A stretch of DNA of 64,000 bases from Arsenicibacter sp965247375 (GCA_965247375.1 CBDFHU010000145.1:1-64000), one strand, 5' to 3'; positions 7,830 to 17,337 are shown, numbered from the stretch's first letter. Made by a program: numbers and translations. Notes: generated by a model from the sequence alone, not told the origin.

Positions 7830-9044
7830 ATGTTTCTCGATTTCTTCCTATTGCTGCGTCAGCACAACATGCCCGTAACTGTGCCTGAGTATCTGACACT
7901 GCTGGCTGCATTACGATCAGAGGCCGGAGTAGCGTCGGTCAGTGATTTCTACGCTCTCAGTAAAGCAGCGCTGGTTAAACACGAACAGCACCTTGATTTA
8001 TTTGACCGTGTGTTCGGTGAGTGGTATAACGGGATGCAGCATACCGTGAGTGAGAAACTGCCGGATATACCACCCGATTGGCTGAAATATGCGCTGAACC
8101 GACAGTTTACGGAAGAAGAGCTGGCAGCCCTCGTCGATAGGGGTGGTCTGGATCAGCTCTGGCAAGGGCTGCGTGACCTGATGCAGGAGCAGGACGAACG
8201 GCATGAAGGCGGCAATAAATGGATCGGAACCGGCGGCACATCTCCCTTTGGCACGGCGGGACAGGCACAGGAAGGATTCCGGATCGACAAACCGGAAACC
8301 GGCAATCGCAATGCACTGAAAGTCTGGGAAGAGCGTGCCTATAAAAATTACGCCGACGATGTAGAACTGAATACGCGCAATATGAAAATGGCGCTCCGCC
8401 AGTTGCGGATTCTGACTCGCGGAGGCATTGAGAATGAACTGGACATTGACCGGACAATTACCGAAACCAGCCGGCAGGGCGGTTTGCTGGATATTCAGCT
8501 GCGCCCGTCGCGTAAAAACCAGGTGAAAGTGCTGATGCTGTTTGATGTCGGCGGCTCGATGGACGGTCACGTTGATTTGTGTAACCAGCTATTCTCAGCG
8601 GCCCGGTATCAGTTTAAGCACCTGGAGTTTCTCTATTTTCATAACTGTGTATACGAGAGTCTGTGGCGGAGTAACGACAGCGGTAGGGGTGATGGCCGTC
8701 GTGACCGCGTGCCGACACAGGAGATTCTGAATACCTATAATAAGGAATACAAGATTATTTTTGTGGGGGATGCGGCCATGGCCAGCTACGAGATTACCCA
8801 CGCCCGGGGCAGTGTCGAACATTACAATCAGGAGGCCGGCATTGTCTGGCTCGACCGGTTTAAAGCCCGGTATCCGTACATTGTCTGGCTGAATCCGGAA
8901 GTGGCGGGCTACTGGAAATACACCCACAGCATTCAGTTAGTGCGGGAATGGTGCGGCAACCGGATGTTCCCGCTCACGCTGAACGGCATCGGGCAAGCCA
9001 TGCGCTGTCTGAAAAATCCGAAAATCACGTTTGACGGGAATTAG
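7830..9044 (+). CDS. VWA-domain protein of the CoxE family
   Basis: 404 residues starting at the ATG at 7830 (a TTG three codons earlier is in frame but less likely). The N-terminal half is helical; the VWA domain begins about residue 232 with a MIDAS motif of the CoxE type, FDVGGSMDGH (Asp near 239). CoxE-like proteins bind divalent metal through MIDAS and act with a MoxR ATPase, as in maturation of CO dehydrogenase; the same job on a different, unknown target is likely here. Immediately downstream of the ATPase gene. Soluble, no signal peptide. Confidence 0.88.
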   Translation: MFLDFFLLLRQHNMPVTVPEYLTLLAALRSEAGVASVSDFYALSKAALVKHEQHLDLFDRVFGEWYNGMQHTVSEKLPDIPPDWLKYALNRQFTEEELAALVDRGGLDQLWQGLRDLMQEQDERHEGGNKWIGTGGTSPFGTAGQAQEGFRIDKPETGNRNALKVWEERAYKNYADDVELNTRNMKMALRQLRILTRGGIENELDIDRTITETSRQGGLLDIQLRPSRKNQVKVLMLFDVGGSMDGHVDLCNQLFSAARYQFKHLEFLYFHNCVYESLWRSNDSGRGDGRRDRVPTQEILNTYNKEYKIIFVGDAAMASYEITHARGSVEHYNQEAGIVWLDRFKARYPYIVWLNPEVAGYWKYTHSIQLVREWCGNRMFPLTLNGIGQAMRCLKNPKITFDGN

Positions 9045-9113
9045 CCGGATCAAAATTACCTCTTTAAGCGGTAAAAGGCAGCTGACATCGTAAAACCGCC
9101 TATTTTTGCTTTC

Positions 9114-9815
9114 ATGCATCTTTTTTATCAACCTGACGCCCCGGCAATTTCAGCTTTAGCGGAAGACGATTCGCGTCATGCCGTGAAGACGCTCCGGCTG
9201 GGCCCGGGCGAAGAAATTCTGGTTACCAACGGGCAGGGAAAACAGTTTACGGGTGTGATCACAAAAGCGGATCACCGGCAATGTACATTCCGGATTACCG
9301 GTGAAAAAACAACGCCCGCCCGTCCGTTTTCCATCCGTATCTGTGTGGCACCAACCAAGAATCTGGACCGTATCGAGTGGTTTGTTGAAAAAGCCGTTGA
9401 ACTCGGTATTGAGCAGATCAGCTTTTTTTTCAGCCAGCACTCCGAACGGCGGATCCTGAAAACGGAACGGATTGAAAAAATTGCCGTTTCGGCCATGAAA
9501 CAATCCTTACAGAGCTGGATGCCGCAGGTTGATGAGGCCGTGCCGTTTAGCCGGCTGCTGGCTGCAATACCTGACGAAGGACAACGGTTTATTGCTCATC
9601 TGCCTGACAATGAAGTACCGGAACATTTATTCAGAGCGGCCCGAACAAATGAAGTATACACGGTGTTAATCGGGCCGGAAGGGGACTTTTCGGAGCCGGA
9701 AATTCAACAGGCTCTTCAGGCGGGATTCCGGATGGCGGTCCTGGGCCCGAGCCGGCTTCGGACGGAGACCGCCGCGCTGGCGGCCTGTCAGATCCTGAAT
9801 CTGCTGAATCAGTAA
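9114..9815 (+). CDS. rsmE: 16S rRNA (uracil1498-N3)-methyltransferase RsmE
   Basis: 233 residues, the usual length. It has the RsmE N-terminal PUA-like part (MHLFYQPDAPAISALAEDDS, then SRHAVKTLRLGPGEEI) and the SPOUT methyltransferase knot with the signature LIGPEGDFSEPEI (about 183-195) and LGPSRLRTETAALAACQIL near the C terminus. It methylates N3 of U1498 in 16S rRNA using S-adenosylmethionine. A TATTTTTG -7-like element sits at 9101-9108, only 5 bases before the ATG, so the transcript may have almost no leader. Confidence 0.95.
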   Translation: MHLFYQPDAPAISALAEDDSRHAVKTLRLGPGEEILVTNGQGKQFTGVITKADHRQCTFRITGEKTTPARPFSIRICVAPTKNLDRIEWFVEKAVELGIEQISFFFSQHSERRILKTERIEKIAVSAMKQSLQSWMPQVDEAVPFSRLLAAIPDEGQRFIAHLPDNEVPEHLFRAARTNEVYTVLIGPEGDFSEPEIQQALQAGFRMAVLGPSRLRTETAALAACQILNLLNQ

Positions 9816-9905
9816 AATACCGGTCAGGCAATGTCTGCGAAGCGGCAATCGTTGTATATTTGTTAGTCATCATTATCCAAAAGGTAGTAAAAGCAGCTAA
9901 GCCTC

Positions 9906-10571
9906 ATGAAAAGAATAGTGTGTTTGCTCATCGGATTACAGCTAATGGCAATCGGTTCGGTGCTGGCACAGGCGTCCTATAAAATTGCCAAGCTGAAATA
10001 CAGCGGCGGCGGCGACTGGTATGCCAATAAAACGTCCCTGCCGAACCTGATCCGGTTTGCTAACCAGAACCTGCGCATGAACATTTTTCCTGAAGAGGAC
10101 ATTGTTGAGCCCGGTAGCCCGGATATCTATTCGTATCCCTTTATTCACATGACCGGTCACGGCAACGTGGTGTTTTCGGATGCCGAAGCCCAGAACATCC
10201 GCCGCTATCTCCTCTCGGGGGGCTTTCTGCATGTTGATGACAACTATGGTCTGGATAAATACATCCGCCGCGAGATGAAAAAGGTATTTCCGGAACTGAA
10301 TTTTGTTGAACTGCCCTACAACCATCCGGTGTATAACCAGAAATTTAAATTCCCGAACGGGTTACCGAAAGTACACGAACATGACGGCAAGGCGCCTCAG
10401 GGTTTCGGATTAATCTATCAGGGCCGGCTGGTTTGTTTTTATTCGTATGAGTGTGATCTGGGTAATGGCTGGGAAGACCAGAGCGTGTATAATGACCCCG
10501 AAAACCTGCGGCAACTGGCCCTGCGCATGGGCGCTAACCTCTTACAGTATGCCACAACCGTAGTTGAATAG
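9906..10571 (+). CDS. DUF4159 domain secreted protein
   Basis: 221 residues with a signal peptide (MKRIVCLLIGLQLMAIGSVLA). The body matches the DUF4159 family: FIHMTGHGNVVFSDAEA, a GGFLHVDDNYGLDKYIRREM segment like the glutamine-amidotransferase-type fold, and a conserved NGWEDQSVYND block. Function unknown. In other Bacteroidota and related phyla DUF4159 proteins lie near MoxR/VWA genes, as here, so membership in the same envelope-maturation cluster is a reasonable inference. A TATATTTG -7-like element is at 9855-9862. Confidence 0.85.
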   Translation: MKRIVCLLIGLQLMAIGSVLAQASYKIAKLKYSGGGDWYANKTSLPNLIRFANQNLRMNIFPEEDIVEPGSPDIYSYPFIHMTGHGNVVFSDAEAQNIRRYLLSGGFLHVDDNYGLDKYIRREMKKVFPELNFVELPYNHPVYNQKFKFPNGLPKVHEHDGKAPQGFGLIYQGRLVCFYSYECDLGNGWEDQSVYNDPENLRQLALRMGANLLQYATTVVE

Positions 10572-10678
10572 TTGGATTTAACCATCTTTTTTAGCCATAA
10601 CCAGGCAAAACATTTGGATAATTCCTTATTTTTGTAGAGATTAGTCAGTTGGATTGTTAAACTTAAATATATTTCACT

Positions 10679-11476
10679 GTGATTGTTGTATTGGTAGTAT
10701 TAGCCGGGCATTGGTATCTGTCCCTGTTTTGCCAAACATTTTTCTTACATCGCTACGGTGCCCACAAAATGTTCACGATGAACAAATTCTGGGAGCGTTT
10801 CTTTTACTTTCTGACGTATCTGTCACAAGGTTCGTCATACCTGAGCCCGCGCGCTTATGCCGTGTTGCACCGCATGCACCACGCCTACAGCGATACACCT
10901 AAAGACCCTCACTCTCCGCATAACTCAACGAATGTGTTTCAGATGATGTGGAAAACTAAAGATATTTATAATGCCGTTTTACACCGCCGTGCTCCTGTTG
11001 CCAGACAGTTTGACCGTAATTATCCCCACTGGACACTGATCGAAAAAATCGGTGATTCATGGGTTTCACGGGTTGCCTGGGGTACGCTGTATTCACTGTT
11101 CTATATTTTTGCGTATCTGTATCTGGATATGCACTGGGCGTTCTTCTTCCTGCTGCCGATTCACTTCCTGATGGGGCCGATTCACGGTGCTATCGTTAAC
11201 TGGAGCGGTCACAAATACGGGTATCAAAACTTCGACAACCATGATAAATCACGGAACTCGCTGATTTTTGACTTGCTGATGTTAGGAGAGCTGTTCCAGA
11301 ACAACCACCACAAGCGTCCGAATGATGCGAACTTCGGTGCCCGCTGGTGGGAGTTTGATCCTACTTATCCGGTAATCCGTGTGCTGGACAAACTACAGAT
11401 CATCCGTATTGCTCCTGAAAAAGGAAAAGAGCATGAGCGCGAAGTTGGTCACGAGCGCGTTGTTGACGTGCAATAA
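10679..11476 (+). CDS. Membrane fatty acid (acyl-CoA) desaturase
   Basis: 265 residues from a GTG start; an in-frame stop at 10664 leaves no earlier ATG. Di-iron membrane desaturase with the three His clusters: HRYGAHK (near residue 22), HRMHHAYSD (near 65), and a late NNHHKRPND. Hydrophobic helices lie between (for example YLYLDMHWAFFFLLPIHFL). It introduces a double bond into acyl chains and so adjusts membrane fluidity. A -7-like TATTTTTG is at 10627-10634. It ends at the perfect palindromic terminator at 11488-11534. Confidence 0.9.
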   Translation: MIVVLVVLAGHWYLSLFCQTFFLHRYGAHKMFTMNKFWERFFYFLTYLSQGSSYLSPRAYAVLHRMHHAYSDTPKDPHSPHNSTNVFQMMWKTKDIYNAVLHRRAPVARQFDRNYPHWTLIEKIGDSWVSRVAWGTLYSLFYIFAYLYLDMHWAFFFLLPIHFLMGPIHGAIVNWSGHKYGYQNFDNHDKSRNSLIFDLLMLGELFQNNHHKRPNDANFGARWWEFDPTYPVIRVLDKLQIIRIAPEKGKEHEREVGHERVVDVQ

Positions 11477-11487
11477 TCCAAAGACAT

Positions 11488-11534
11488 ATTCAATAAAAAA
11501 GGCGGATCCCCGGGATCCGCCTTTTTTATTGAAT
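11488..11534. terminator. Bidirectional terminator, perfect 47-base palindrome
   Basis: 23 bases on each side of one central C are exactly complementary: an A-rich arm, then GGCGGATCCC, C, GGGATCCGCC, then a T-rich arm. Sits between the convergent desaturase and deoxyribonucleotidase genes and can end both transcripts. Confidence 0.92.
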
Positions 11535-11568
11535 AGTGCTGTTGTGGGCAGTAACCGGACCTGGCTGG

Positions 11569-12099
11569 CTACAGGAGGTACGCCTCGATTCCAGGCCACG
11601 AATTGAAGCGCCGGAAATCCTGATTCGTCCGGTTATGAACCGCAGAGAACAAGAGTCCTTCCCCCTGAAACGTCACCAGATTGCGCGGCATATCATCGAT
11701 CAGGTAATCGGTATTCAGGACGCTTTTATCACCCATGAAAATAATATTGCGCCAGTGAATGGCCGGGAAGTGTTCGGCAAGCCAGTCGTATTTGTCCCGG
11801 AACGAGTTAGGAAACTCCATGGCTGCTGTAGCGACAAAGATTTCGTACCGTTCAGATAACCGTTCGACGGCCTCCTGCGCTCCGGTCATTACAGGAATAT
11901 CCCGGAAGAAGCCCGGCTCATAGACATGTGCGATCAGCGCGTTAAATTCATGCTCGTCCAGCAGTTCATGAAACGACCGGGTATTGAGTTGCTCAAGTGT
12001 GTAGCGGGGCGCTTCCCCTGCCAGATAAATGTCGACGAATTTGGCGTGTGTGTCCGCCAAAACATCGTCCATGTCAATTGCAATCCGCTTCTTTTGCAT
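11569..12099 (-). CDS. 5'(3')-deoxyribonucleotidase (HAD superfamily, NT5C type)
   Basis: 176 residues from MQKKRIAIDMDD; an ATG seven codons upstream is possible, but the shorter form starts directly at the HAD fold. The HAD motif I is DMDDVLAD, and a late GDKSVL...DYLIDDMPRN supplies motifs III/IV. The enzyme dephosphorylates pyrimidine deoxynucleoside monophosphates and helps control dNTP pools. Last gene of a likely cinA, E2, nucleotidase operon on the minus strand (38 bases after the E2 stop), ending at the palindromic terminator. Confidence 0.85.
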   Translation of the reverse strand: MQKKRIAIDMDDVLADTHAKFVDIYLAGEAPRYTLEQLNTRSFHELLDEHEFNALIAHVYEPGFFRDIPVMTGAQEAVERLSERYEIFVATAAMEFPNSFRDKYDWLAEHFPAIHWRNIIFMGDKSVLNTDYLIDDMPRNLVTFQGEGLLFSAVHNRTNQDFRRFNSWPGIEAYLL

Positions 12100-12137
12100 A
12101 TACAGTGAATGTGAGGGCAATGGTATGCGGTTCCGGA

Positions 12138-13484
12138 TCAGAACTGCCGGTTGATATCGAACTGTTCCAGATAATCGGCGACGCGGCGCACAAACCTGCC
12201 TCCGAGCGAACCATCTACCACGCGGTGGTCGTAGGAGTGGCTCAGGAACATCATCTGGCGAATACCAATCAGATCGCCCTGCGGCGTTTCGATTACAGCC
12301 GGTTTTTTTACGATGGCACCAAACGCCATAATCGCTACCTGTGGCTGCATAATGATCGGCGTACCCATCAGGTTACCGAATGTACCGATGTTTGAAACGG
12401 TGTAGGTTCCGTTCGACAGATCGTCGGCGGTCAGTTTGTTTTCGCGGGCCCGGTTCGACAGTTCATTGACCTTTTTCGCCAGCCCGACAAGGTTATACTG
12501 ATCCGCATTGTGGATAACCGGTACAATCAGGTTACCGCTTGGCAGTGCAACCGCCATTCCAACGTTGATCGACTTTTTGACGATGATGTTGTCGCCGTCG
12601 ACCGAAATATTGATCATCGGAAAGTCTTTGATGGCCTTTACGATGGCTTCGATCAGAATCGGAGTGTAGGTGAGGCCTTCGCCGGTTTGTTTCCGGAACA
12701 CGTCTTTCACCTTATTCCGCCACTGTACGATGGGGGTCATATCTGCCTCGACAAAGGAAGATACATGCGGTGAAATCTGTTTTGACTCAACCATCCGCTG
12801 CGCAATCATTTTGCGCATCCGGTCCATCTGGATAATGTCCGACTGACCGCTTAGGGAGGCAGTGTTTAGTTTAGACGGCTGAGACACGGCCGGTGCGGGA
12901 GACGGTGTTGCAACAGGAGCCGGCGCCGGTACCGTTTGCCGGTTCTGCACATAGGTCAGCATATCCTGTTTCGTTACCCGGCCTTCGGTGCCGGTACCCG
13001 GCACACGGTCAAGTTCTTCGCGGCTGATGCCTTCCTGTCTGGCAATACTTTGCACCAGCGGGGAATAGAACCGGTTGGCAAAGACCGGCCCGTCTGCAGA
13101 CTGAGGGGCTGTTGCCGGCCGTGTACTCATGGCCAGAATTGAGGCTTCAAGGTCCTGTGCGGCGCTCTCGGCAGAGGTTTCGGTATCCTCCCGTACAGAG
13201 ACGGGGGCCGGTTGTCCGGCAGGGGCTTCCGCCACGACCGAATCCGGGGTATCAATACGGGCAATGGTAGCCCCGATGGCGATGACATCGCCTTCATTAA
13301 ACAGCACCTCCTTCAGGATACCTGAATGTGAGGCAGGTACTTCAGTATCTACTTTATCGGTAGCAACTTCCAGAATTGATTCATCGGCTTCAATACGATC
13401 GCCCGGTTTTTTGAGCCAGGTAATGACCGTACACTCCATAATGCTTTCGCCCATTTGGGGCATCACCATGTCAACGAGGGCCAT
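12138..13484 (-). CDS. 2-oxoacid dehydrogenase complex E2 (dihydrolipoamide acyltransferase)
   Basis: 448 residues. N-terminal lipoyl domain (1-78) with the lipoyl-lysine site EVATDKVDTE (Lys44); a Pro/Ala-rich linker; a peripheral subunit-binding domain (about 136-180, SPLVQSIARQEGISREELD); a second Ala/Pro linker; then the catalytic domain with SHSYDHRVVDGSLGG near the C terminus, holding the HxxxDG active site. It transfers acyl groups from lipoate to CoA, probably in a branched-chain or pyruvate-type complex. No E1 or E3 gene is nearby, so substrate choice cannot be read from context. Starts 23 bases after cinA ends, same operon. Confidence 0.93.
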   Translation of the reverse strand: MALVDMVMPQMGESIMECTVITWLKKPGDRIEADESILEVATDKVDTEVPASHSGILKEVLFNEGDVIAIGATIARIDTPDSVVAEAPAGQPAPVSVREDTETSAESAAQDLEASILAMSTRPATAPQSADGPVFANRFYSPLVQSIARQEGISREELDRVPGTGTEGRVTKQDMLTYVQNRQTVPAPAPVATPSPAPAVSQPSKLNTASLSGQSDIIQMDRMRKMIAQRMVESKQISPHVSSFVEADMTPIVQWRNKVKDVFRKQTGEGLTYTPILIEAIVKAIKDFPMINISVDGDNIIVKKSINVGMAVALPSGNLIVPVIHNADQYNLVGLAKKVNELSNRARENKLTADDLSNGTYTVSNIGTFGNLMGTPIIMQPQVAIMAFGAIVKKPAVIETPQGDLIGIRQMMFLSHSYDHRVVDGSLGGRFVRRVADYLEQFDINRQF

Positions 13485-13507
13485 AGGTTATTGGTTTGTT
13501 CGTTTGT

Positions 13508-14761
13508 TTATAAGCTTAACAGTTCTTCGCGCAGCAGGTTCAGGACATACATCGTTGTGAGCTGAATATTCTGTTCGCGGTAAGGCCCCAGTTTCAGGAG
13601 CCGTGTTACAGTACGCCGGCCGGTAGCGCAGGCGATCCAGATGGTGCCCACCGGTTTTTCGTCGGTGCCGCCGCCCGGACCGGCAATACCGCTTGTGGCC
13701 AGCCCGACATCTGTACCCAATACACGGCGGACGCCTTCGGCCATTTCAATAATAGTCTGCTCGCTGACCGCCCCGAATGTATCCAGGGTATTCTGGCTGA
13801 CGCCCAGCTGATTTACCTTGACCATATTGCTGTAGCTGACAATACTGCCCCAAAAACAGGCAGATGCGCCCGGCACTTTGGTGAGTGCCGCTGACACATG
13901 GCCGCCGGTGCAGCTTTCGGCAATGCCGAGGCTCAGGTTACGTTCCTGTAACATCCGGCCGACGACGGCTTCGATCTCGTCGTCACCATAGCCATACACA
14001 TGTTTTTCGATCAGGGGCAGTACGTCGGCGGTCTGTGCTTGCAGTTGCTGGTCAAGCAGGGCTTCATCGGTGCCGGTTGCGGTAAGACGCAGTTTAACAC
14101 CGCCGAAAGAAGGTAGATACGCTAAGCGGATATGGGTCGGAAGGGCATTTTCCCAGGCTTCGATCCGCTCGGCCAGAAACGATTCGCCGATCCCGACCGT
14201 CCGGATGATTTTATGTTTGATCACCGGCGGGTTAAAGTGTTCCTTTAGCCGGGGCAAAATAGCGTGCGACATGAGATTTTTCATCTCAAACGGTACGCCG
14301 GGCAGTGAGACATATACACGTCCTTCGTGCTCAATCCACATACCGGGGGCAGTTCCCCAGTTGTTTTCGATATAGGTAGCATTAGCCGGCAGAAAAGCCT
14401 GTGTCCGGTTGATGTCGGTGAGGGCACGGCCGCGGCGTTCAAAGAAAGCCGTTACAAAGGCGAGCGCCCGTTCGTTCAGGACCAGCTCCGTATTAAAGTA
14501 CCGGCAGAGCGTTTGTTTGGTGATATCGTCCTTGGTAGGCCCCAGACCACCGGTGAGAATGATGATGTCTGCCCGTTGATGGGCTTCGGACAGTATTGCC
14601 AGAATCGCATCTGCCTGATCGCCTACCGAGGCCTTCCGGGTAACCCGGACGCCAATGTTTGTCAGTTCGGTTCCGATCCATTGGGTGTTTGTATCCGTGA
14701 TCTGACCGAATAAAATTTCGTCGCCTATCGTTATAACTTCGGCGCGTATGCTAGCCGCCAT
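13508..14761 (-). CDS. cinA: CinA-like protein (nicotinamide-nucleotide amidase)
   Basis: 417 residues, two domains. The N-terminal MoCF-like domain has ITIGDEILFGQITDTN and IILTGGLGPTKDDIT. The C-terminal CinA domain has AESCTGGHVSAALTKVPGAS and a GIAGPGGGTDEKPVGTIW motif with the catalytic Ser region. The family deamidates nicotinamide mononucleotide in NAD recycling and has an ADP-ribose pyrophosphatase activity in some members. First gene of the minus-strand operon; divergent from the DUF4197 gene across 161 bases. Confidence 0.94.
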   Translation of the reverse strand: MAASIRAEVITIGDEILFGQITDTNTQWIGTELTNIGVRVTRKASVGDQADAILAILSEAHQRADIIILTGGLGPTKDDITKQTLCRYFNTELVLNERALAFVTAFFERRGRALTDINRTQAFLPANATYIENNWGTAPGMWIEHEGRVYVSLPGVPFEMKNLMSHAILPRLKEHFNPPVIKHKIIRTVGIGESFLAERIEAWENALPTHIRLAYLPSFGGVKLRLTATGTDEALLDQQLQAQTADVLPLIEKHVYGYGDDEIEAVVGRMLQERNLSLGIAESCTGGHVSAALTKVPGASACFWGSIVSYSNMVKVNQLGVSQNTLDTFGAVSEQTIIEMAEGVRRVLGTDVGLATSGIAGPGGGTDEKPVGTIWIACATGRRTVTRLLKLGPYREQNIQLTTMYVLNLLREELLSL

Positions 14762-14922
14762 GTGTAATTAACAGAAAAAGTGATACTGAAAAAGGATGAT
14801 AGATGCCCGAAATGGTGGGTTAAACCATATTTTTTTCAGTATTTCACGGATCAAAGCTAAGTTTTCGTTAAACCTTTAGGGGCTTTTGCCCGTCTCAAAG
14901 GTAGTAAAAATCATTCGGTGCG

Positions 14923-15681
14923 ATGAAAAAGATTATTTGGTTTGTTGCCTTAGGCAGCCTGATTGGTGTCCATGAGGTAAGTGCTCAGGATTCAACGAAA
15001 AAAGAAAGCGGCCTGAACAAGTTCGGTAAGTTCCTCGAAAAGGCAAGTCAGGCTGTTTCGTCCGGCTCCGGCTCGCTTACGAGTAATGAGATCGGGCAGG
15101 GTCTGAAAGAGGCGCTGAAGATAGGCGTCAGTAAAGGGTCTGATCAGGCGTCGGCGCTTGACGGCTATTTCAAAAATCAGTTGATTAAACTTGCTTTCCC
15201 GCCGGAAGCGCAGAAAGTCGAAGCTCGTTTACGCCAGATCGGTCTCGGTCCGCAGGTCGATCAGTTTATCCTGTCGATGAACAGGGCGGCTGAAGATGCA
15301 GCGAAAGAAGCCAAGCCGGTGTTCCTGAATGCTGTTACGCAAATGACGATTCCGGATGCCGTTCAGATTCTGAAAGGCCCTGATAACGCCGCCACGCAGT
15401 ACCTGCGGAAAACCAGCGGCAAAGAACTGGTAACCCGCTTTACGCCGATTATTGATGGCGCACTCAAAAAAAATAACGCAACTAAATATTATTCAGATCT
15501 GGTAAACGCCTACAACAAGTTGCCGTTAGTGAAAAAAGAAAACCCGAACCTGACGGAATATGCAACGAACAAGGCGGTTGACGGTCTTTTCCTGCTGGTT
15601 GCTCAGGAAGAAAAACAGATCCGGGAAAATCCCCAGGCGCGGATTACTGACCTGCTGAAAAAGGTTTTCGGGGCACAATAA
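14923..15681 (+). CDS. DUF4197 domain secreted protein
   Basis: 252 residues with a signal peptide (MKKIIWFVALGSLIGVHEVSA). The mature part is helical and matches DUF4197: LTSNEIGQGLKEALKIGVSK, AFPPEAQKVEARLRQIGLG, MNRAAEDAAKEAKPVFLNAV and TIPDAVQILKGPDNAATQYL. Periplasmic, function unknown. Neighbouring gldC starts 69 bases downstream in the same direction. Confidence 0.88.
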   Translation: MKKIIWFVALGSLIGVHEVSAQDSTKKESGLNKFGKFLEKASQAVSSGSGSLTSNEIGQGLKEALKIGVSKGSDQASALDGYFKNQLIKLAFPPEAQKVEARLRQIGLGPQVDQFILSMNRAAEDAAKEAKPVFLNAVTQMTIPDAVQILKGPDNAATQYLRKTSGKELVTRFTPIIDGALKKNNATKYYSDLVNAYNKLPLVKKENPNLTEYATNKAVDGLFLLVAQEEKQIRENPQARITDLLKKVFGAQ

Positions 15682-15750
15682 GCCCGGAAACCGGACGAGT
15701 AATGGCAAACGCGGGCAGGAATGTCCGCGTTCCTTTTTACTTTTGTGTTT

Positions 15751-16092
15751 ATGAAAAAGTCAGAAATCAATTTTACAATCGAATTAGATAATGAAAGCGT
15801 CCCTGAAAAAATCTACTGGGATGCTACCGAGAACCCCAACGAAGGTTTGAGCGACTCGCGCGCCGTGGCCATCGGTGTATGGGATCATTATCACAACAGT
15901 ACGCTGCAGATCGCACTCTGGACAAAGGACATGGAAGTGTTTGATATGAAGCGTTTTGCCATCGAAATGATGGATGGCTTAGCGACAAATATTGCCAATG
16001 CAACCGGCGACCAGGCCATGGCCGACGATATCTTGAGTCTGTGTAAGGTATTGAGCCGCCGGGTGCAGGACGAGATCCGTCGTCAGAAATAA
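15751..16092 (+). CDS. gldC: Gliding motility protein GldC
   Basis: 113 residues from MKKSEINFTIELDNE; the ORF opens 10 codons earlier, but that extension has no family support. It has the GldC pattern: VPEKIYWDATENPNEGLSD, VAIGVWDHYHNSTLQIALW and KDMEVFDMKRFAIEMMDG. GldC is a small cytoplasmic protein tied to the gliding/type IX secretion apparatus of Bacteroidota; it is found in non-gliders too. No other gld gene is in this window. Confidence 0.92.
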   Translation: MKKSEINFTIELDNESVPEKIYWDATENPNEGLSDSRAVAIGVWDHYHNSTLQIALWTKDMEVFDMKRFAIEMMDGLATNIANATGDQAMADDILSLCKVLSRRVQDEIRRQK

Positions 16093-16128
16093 AATCGTAA
16101 GCCGTAGACCCGTCTGAGAACGCTTTTC

Positions 16129-17319
16129 ATGAATAGATTAAACTGGTTTTTTGTCGTACTGCTCTCGGTTACGACGGTAGTTGCCCAGAAAGGAATTGAT
16201 TTCCGGTCAGAATCAATTGATCAGGTTTTCCAGAATGCCCGCCGCACCGGAAAACCGGTTTTTGTCGAGATTTATTCGCCCGACTGCCACGTTTGTCAGA
16301 GTTTTATGCCGACACTGGCCGATCCTAGGGTGGGTAAGTTTTACAACGAAAAGTTTGTCAGTAAAAAGCTTGAGCTGATGAATCAGTCGACGCAGGACTG
16401 GCTGAAAGCACACCGGTTATATGTGCCTTCGCTGCCGCTCTTCCTGTATTTCGACGGACAGCAGACCCTGATTCATTACGCGATGAGCAATAATTCGGCC
16501 GACGAAGTCATCCGGCACGGCACCGTTGCCACCGATCCGAAGAAGCGGGCTCAGACCTTCCGTCAGCGGTTTGAGAAAGGGGAGCGCGATGCGAACTTCC
16601 TGATCGATTACGGGATGTACGCCAAGGTTACGACCGATACGGTCGGTAATCTGAAAGCGATGGAGGCGTACGCTAAACAGCAGCCGGCCAGCACCTATGC
16701 CAATCAGACCAACTGGCTGGTTTTGCAAAAGCTGATTATGGATTCGGATAACCCGCTCGCGGTGTATTTTATCAATAATCAGGGCGCTTACAAGCAATAT
16801 GGTCCGCAGCCGGTGCATGATGTGGCCGAGAACATCATTATGTCGTCGCTGTATTGCAGCCGTGCCGGTCGCTACGAGCCGTCGCGCATTCTGCGGATCA
16901 GGGATCAGCTGGTAAAAATCGGTGTTACTCCGCAGGTGGCGGCAAACCGTACGCTCTTGCCGGAAGTGGGTGCCTATTTTCGGGCAAAGCAAACGGAAAA
17001 AGCGACGGCACGGATGGATAAACAGGCCAATACCGCCCCACTGACTGTACCGGAGTTTATCTATATCTGCCGGTACTTCAACAAGAATAGTCCTGATGCA
17101 ACCGATGTGCCGACTGTACTCAAATGGAGTAACAAGGCGCTGGGCATGAAACCGACGGCGAATGAGCAGGCTGATCTGTATTATGAGCAGGCAGAAGCGT
17201 ACCGTCGGGCGGGTAAAAAAGCAGACGGGCTGAAAGCGGCTCAGAAGTCCATGGATCTGGCAAAGGCAGCCAAAATGGACACGAAGCGGAATGTGACGCA
17301 GCTGAGTAAGCTGAAGTAA
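16129..17319 (+). CDS. Periplasmic thioredoxin-fold protein with helical-repeat C terminus
   Basis: 396 residues with a signal peptide (MNRLNWFFVVLLSVTTVVA). The thioredoxin domain (about 20-140) carries the redox motif in IYSPDCHVCQSFMPTL (CHVC) and a cis-Pro loop (YVPSLPLFLYF). The remaining 250 residues are helical with TPR-like repeats at the end (ADLYYEQAEAYRRAGKK). Likely a periplasmic thiol-disulfide protein; no partner is evident. It starts 37 bases after gldC and could be in the same transcript. Confidence 0.82.
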   Translation: MNRLNWFFVVLLSVTTVVAQKGIDFRSESIDQVFQNARRTGKPVFVEIYSPDCHVCQSFMPTLADPRVGKFYNEKFVSKKLELMNQSTQDWLKAHRLYVPSLPLFLYFDGQQTLIHYAMSNNSADEVIRHGTVATDPKKRAQTFRQRFEKGERDANFLIDYGMYAKVTTDTVGNLKAMEAYAKQQPASTYANQTNWLVLQKLIMDSDNPLAVYFINNQGAYKQYGPQPVHDVAENIIMSSLYCSRAGRYEPSRILRIRDQLVKIGVTPQVAANRTLLPEVGAYFRAKQTEKATARMDKQANTAPLTVPEFIYICRYFNKNSPDATDVPTVLKWSNKALGMKPTANEQADLYYEQAEAYRRAGKKADGLKAAQKSMDLAKAAKMDTKRNVTQLSKLK

Positions 17320-17337
17320 ACGTGTGAATACATATAT

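Noticed and set aside
15738..15745. TACTTTTG as the gldC promoter
   Set aside because: It is only 5 bases before the ATG and has no TTTG 19 bases upstream; a leaderless transcript is possible but unsupported.
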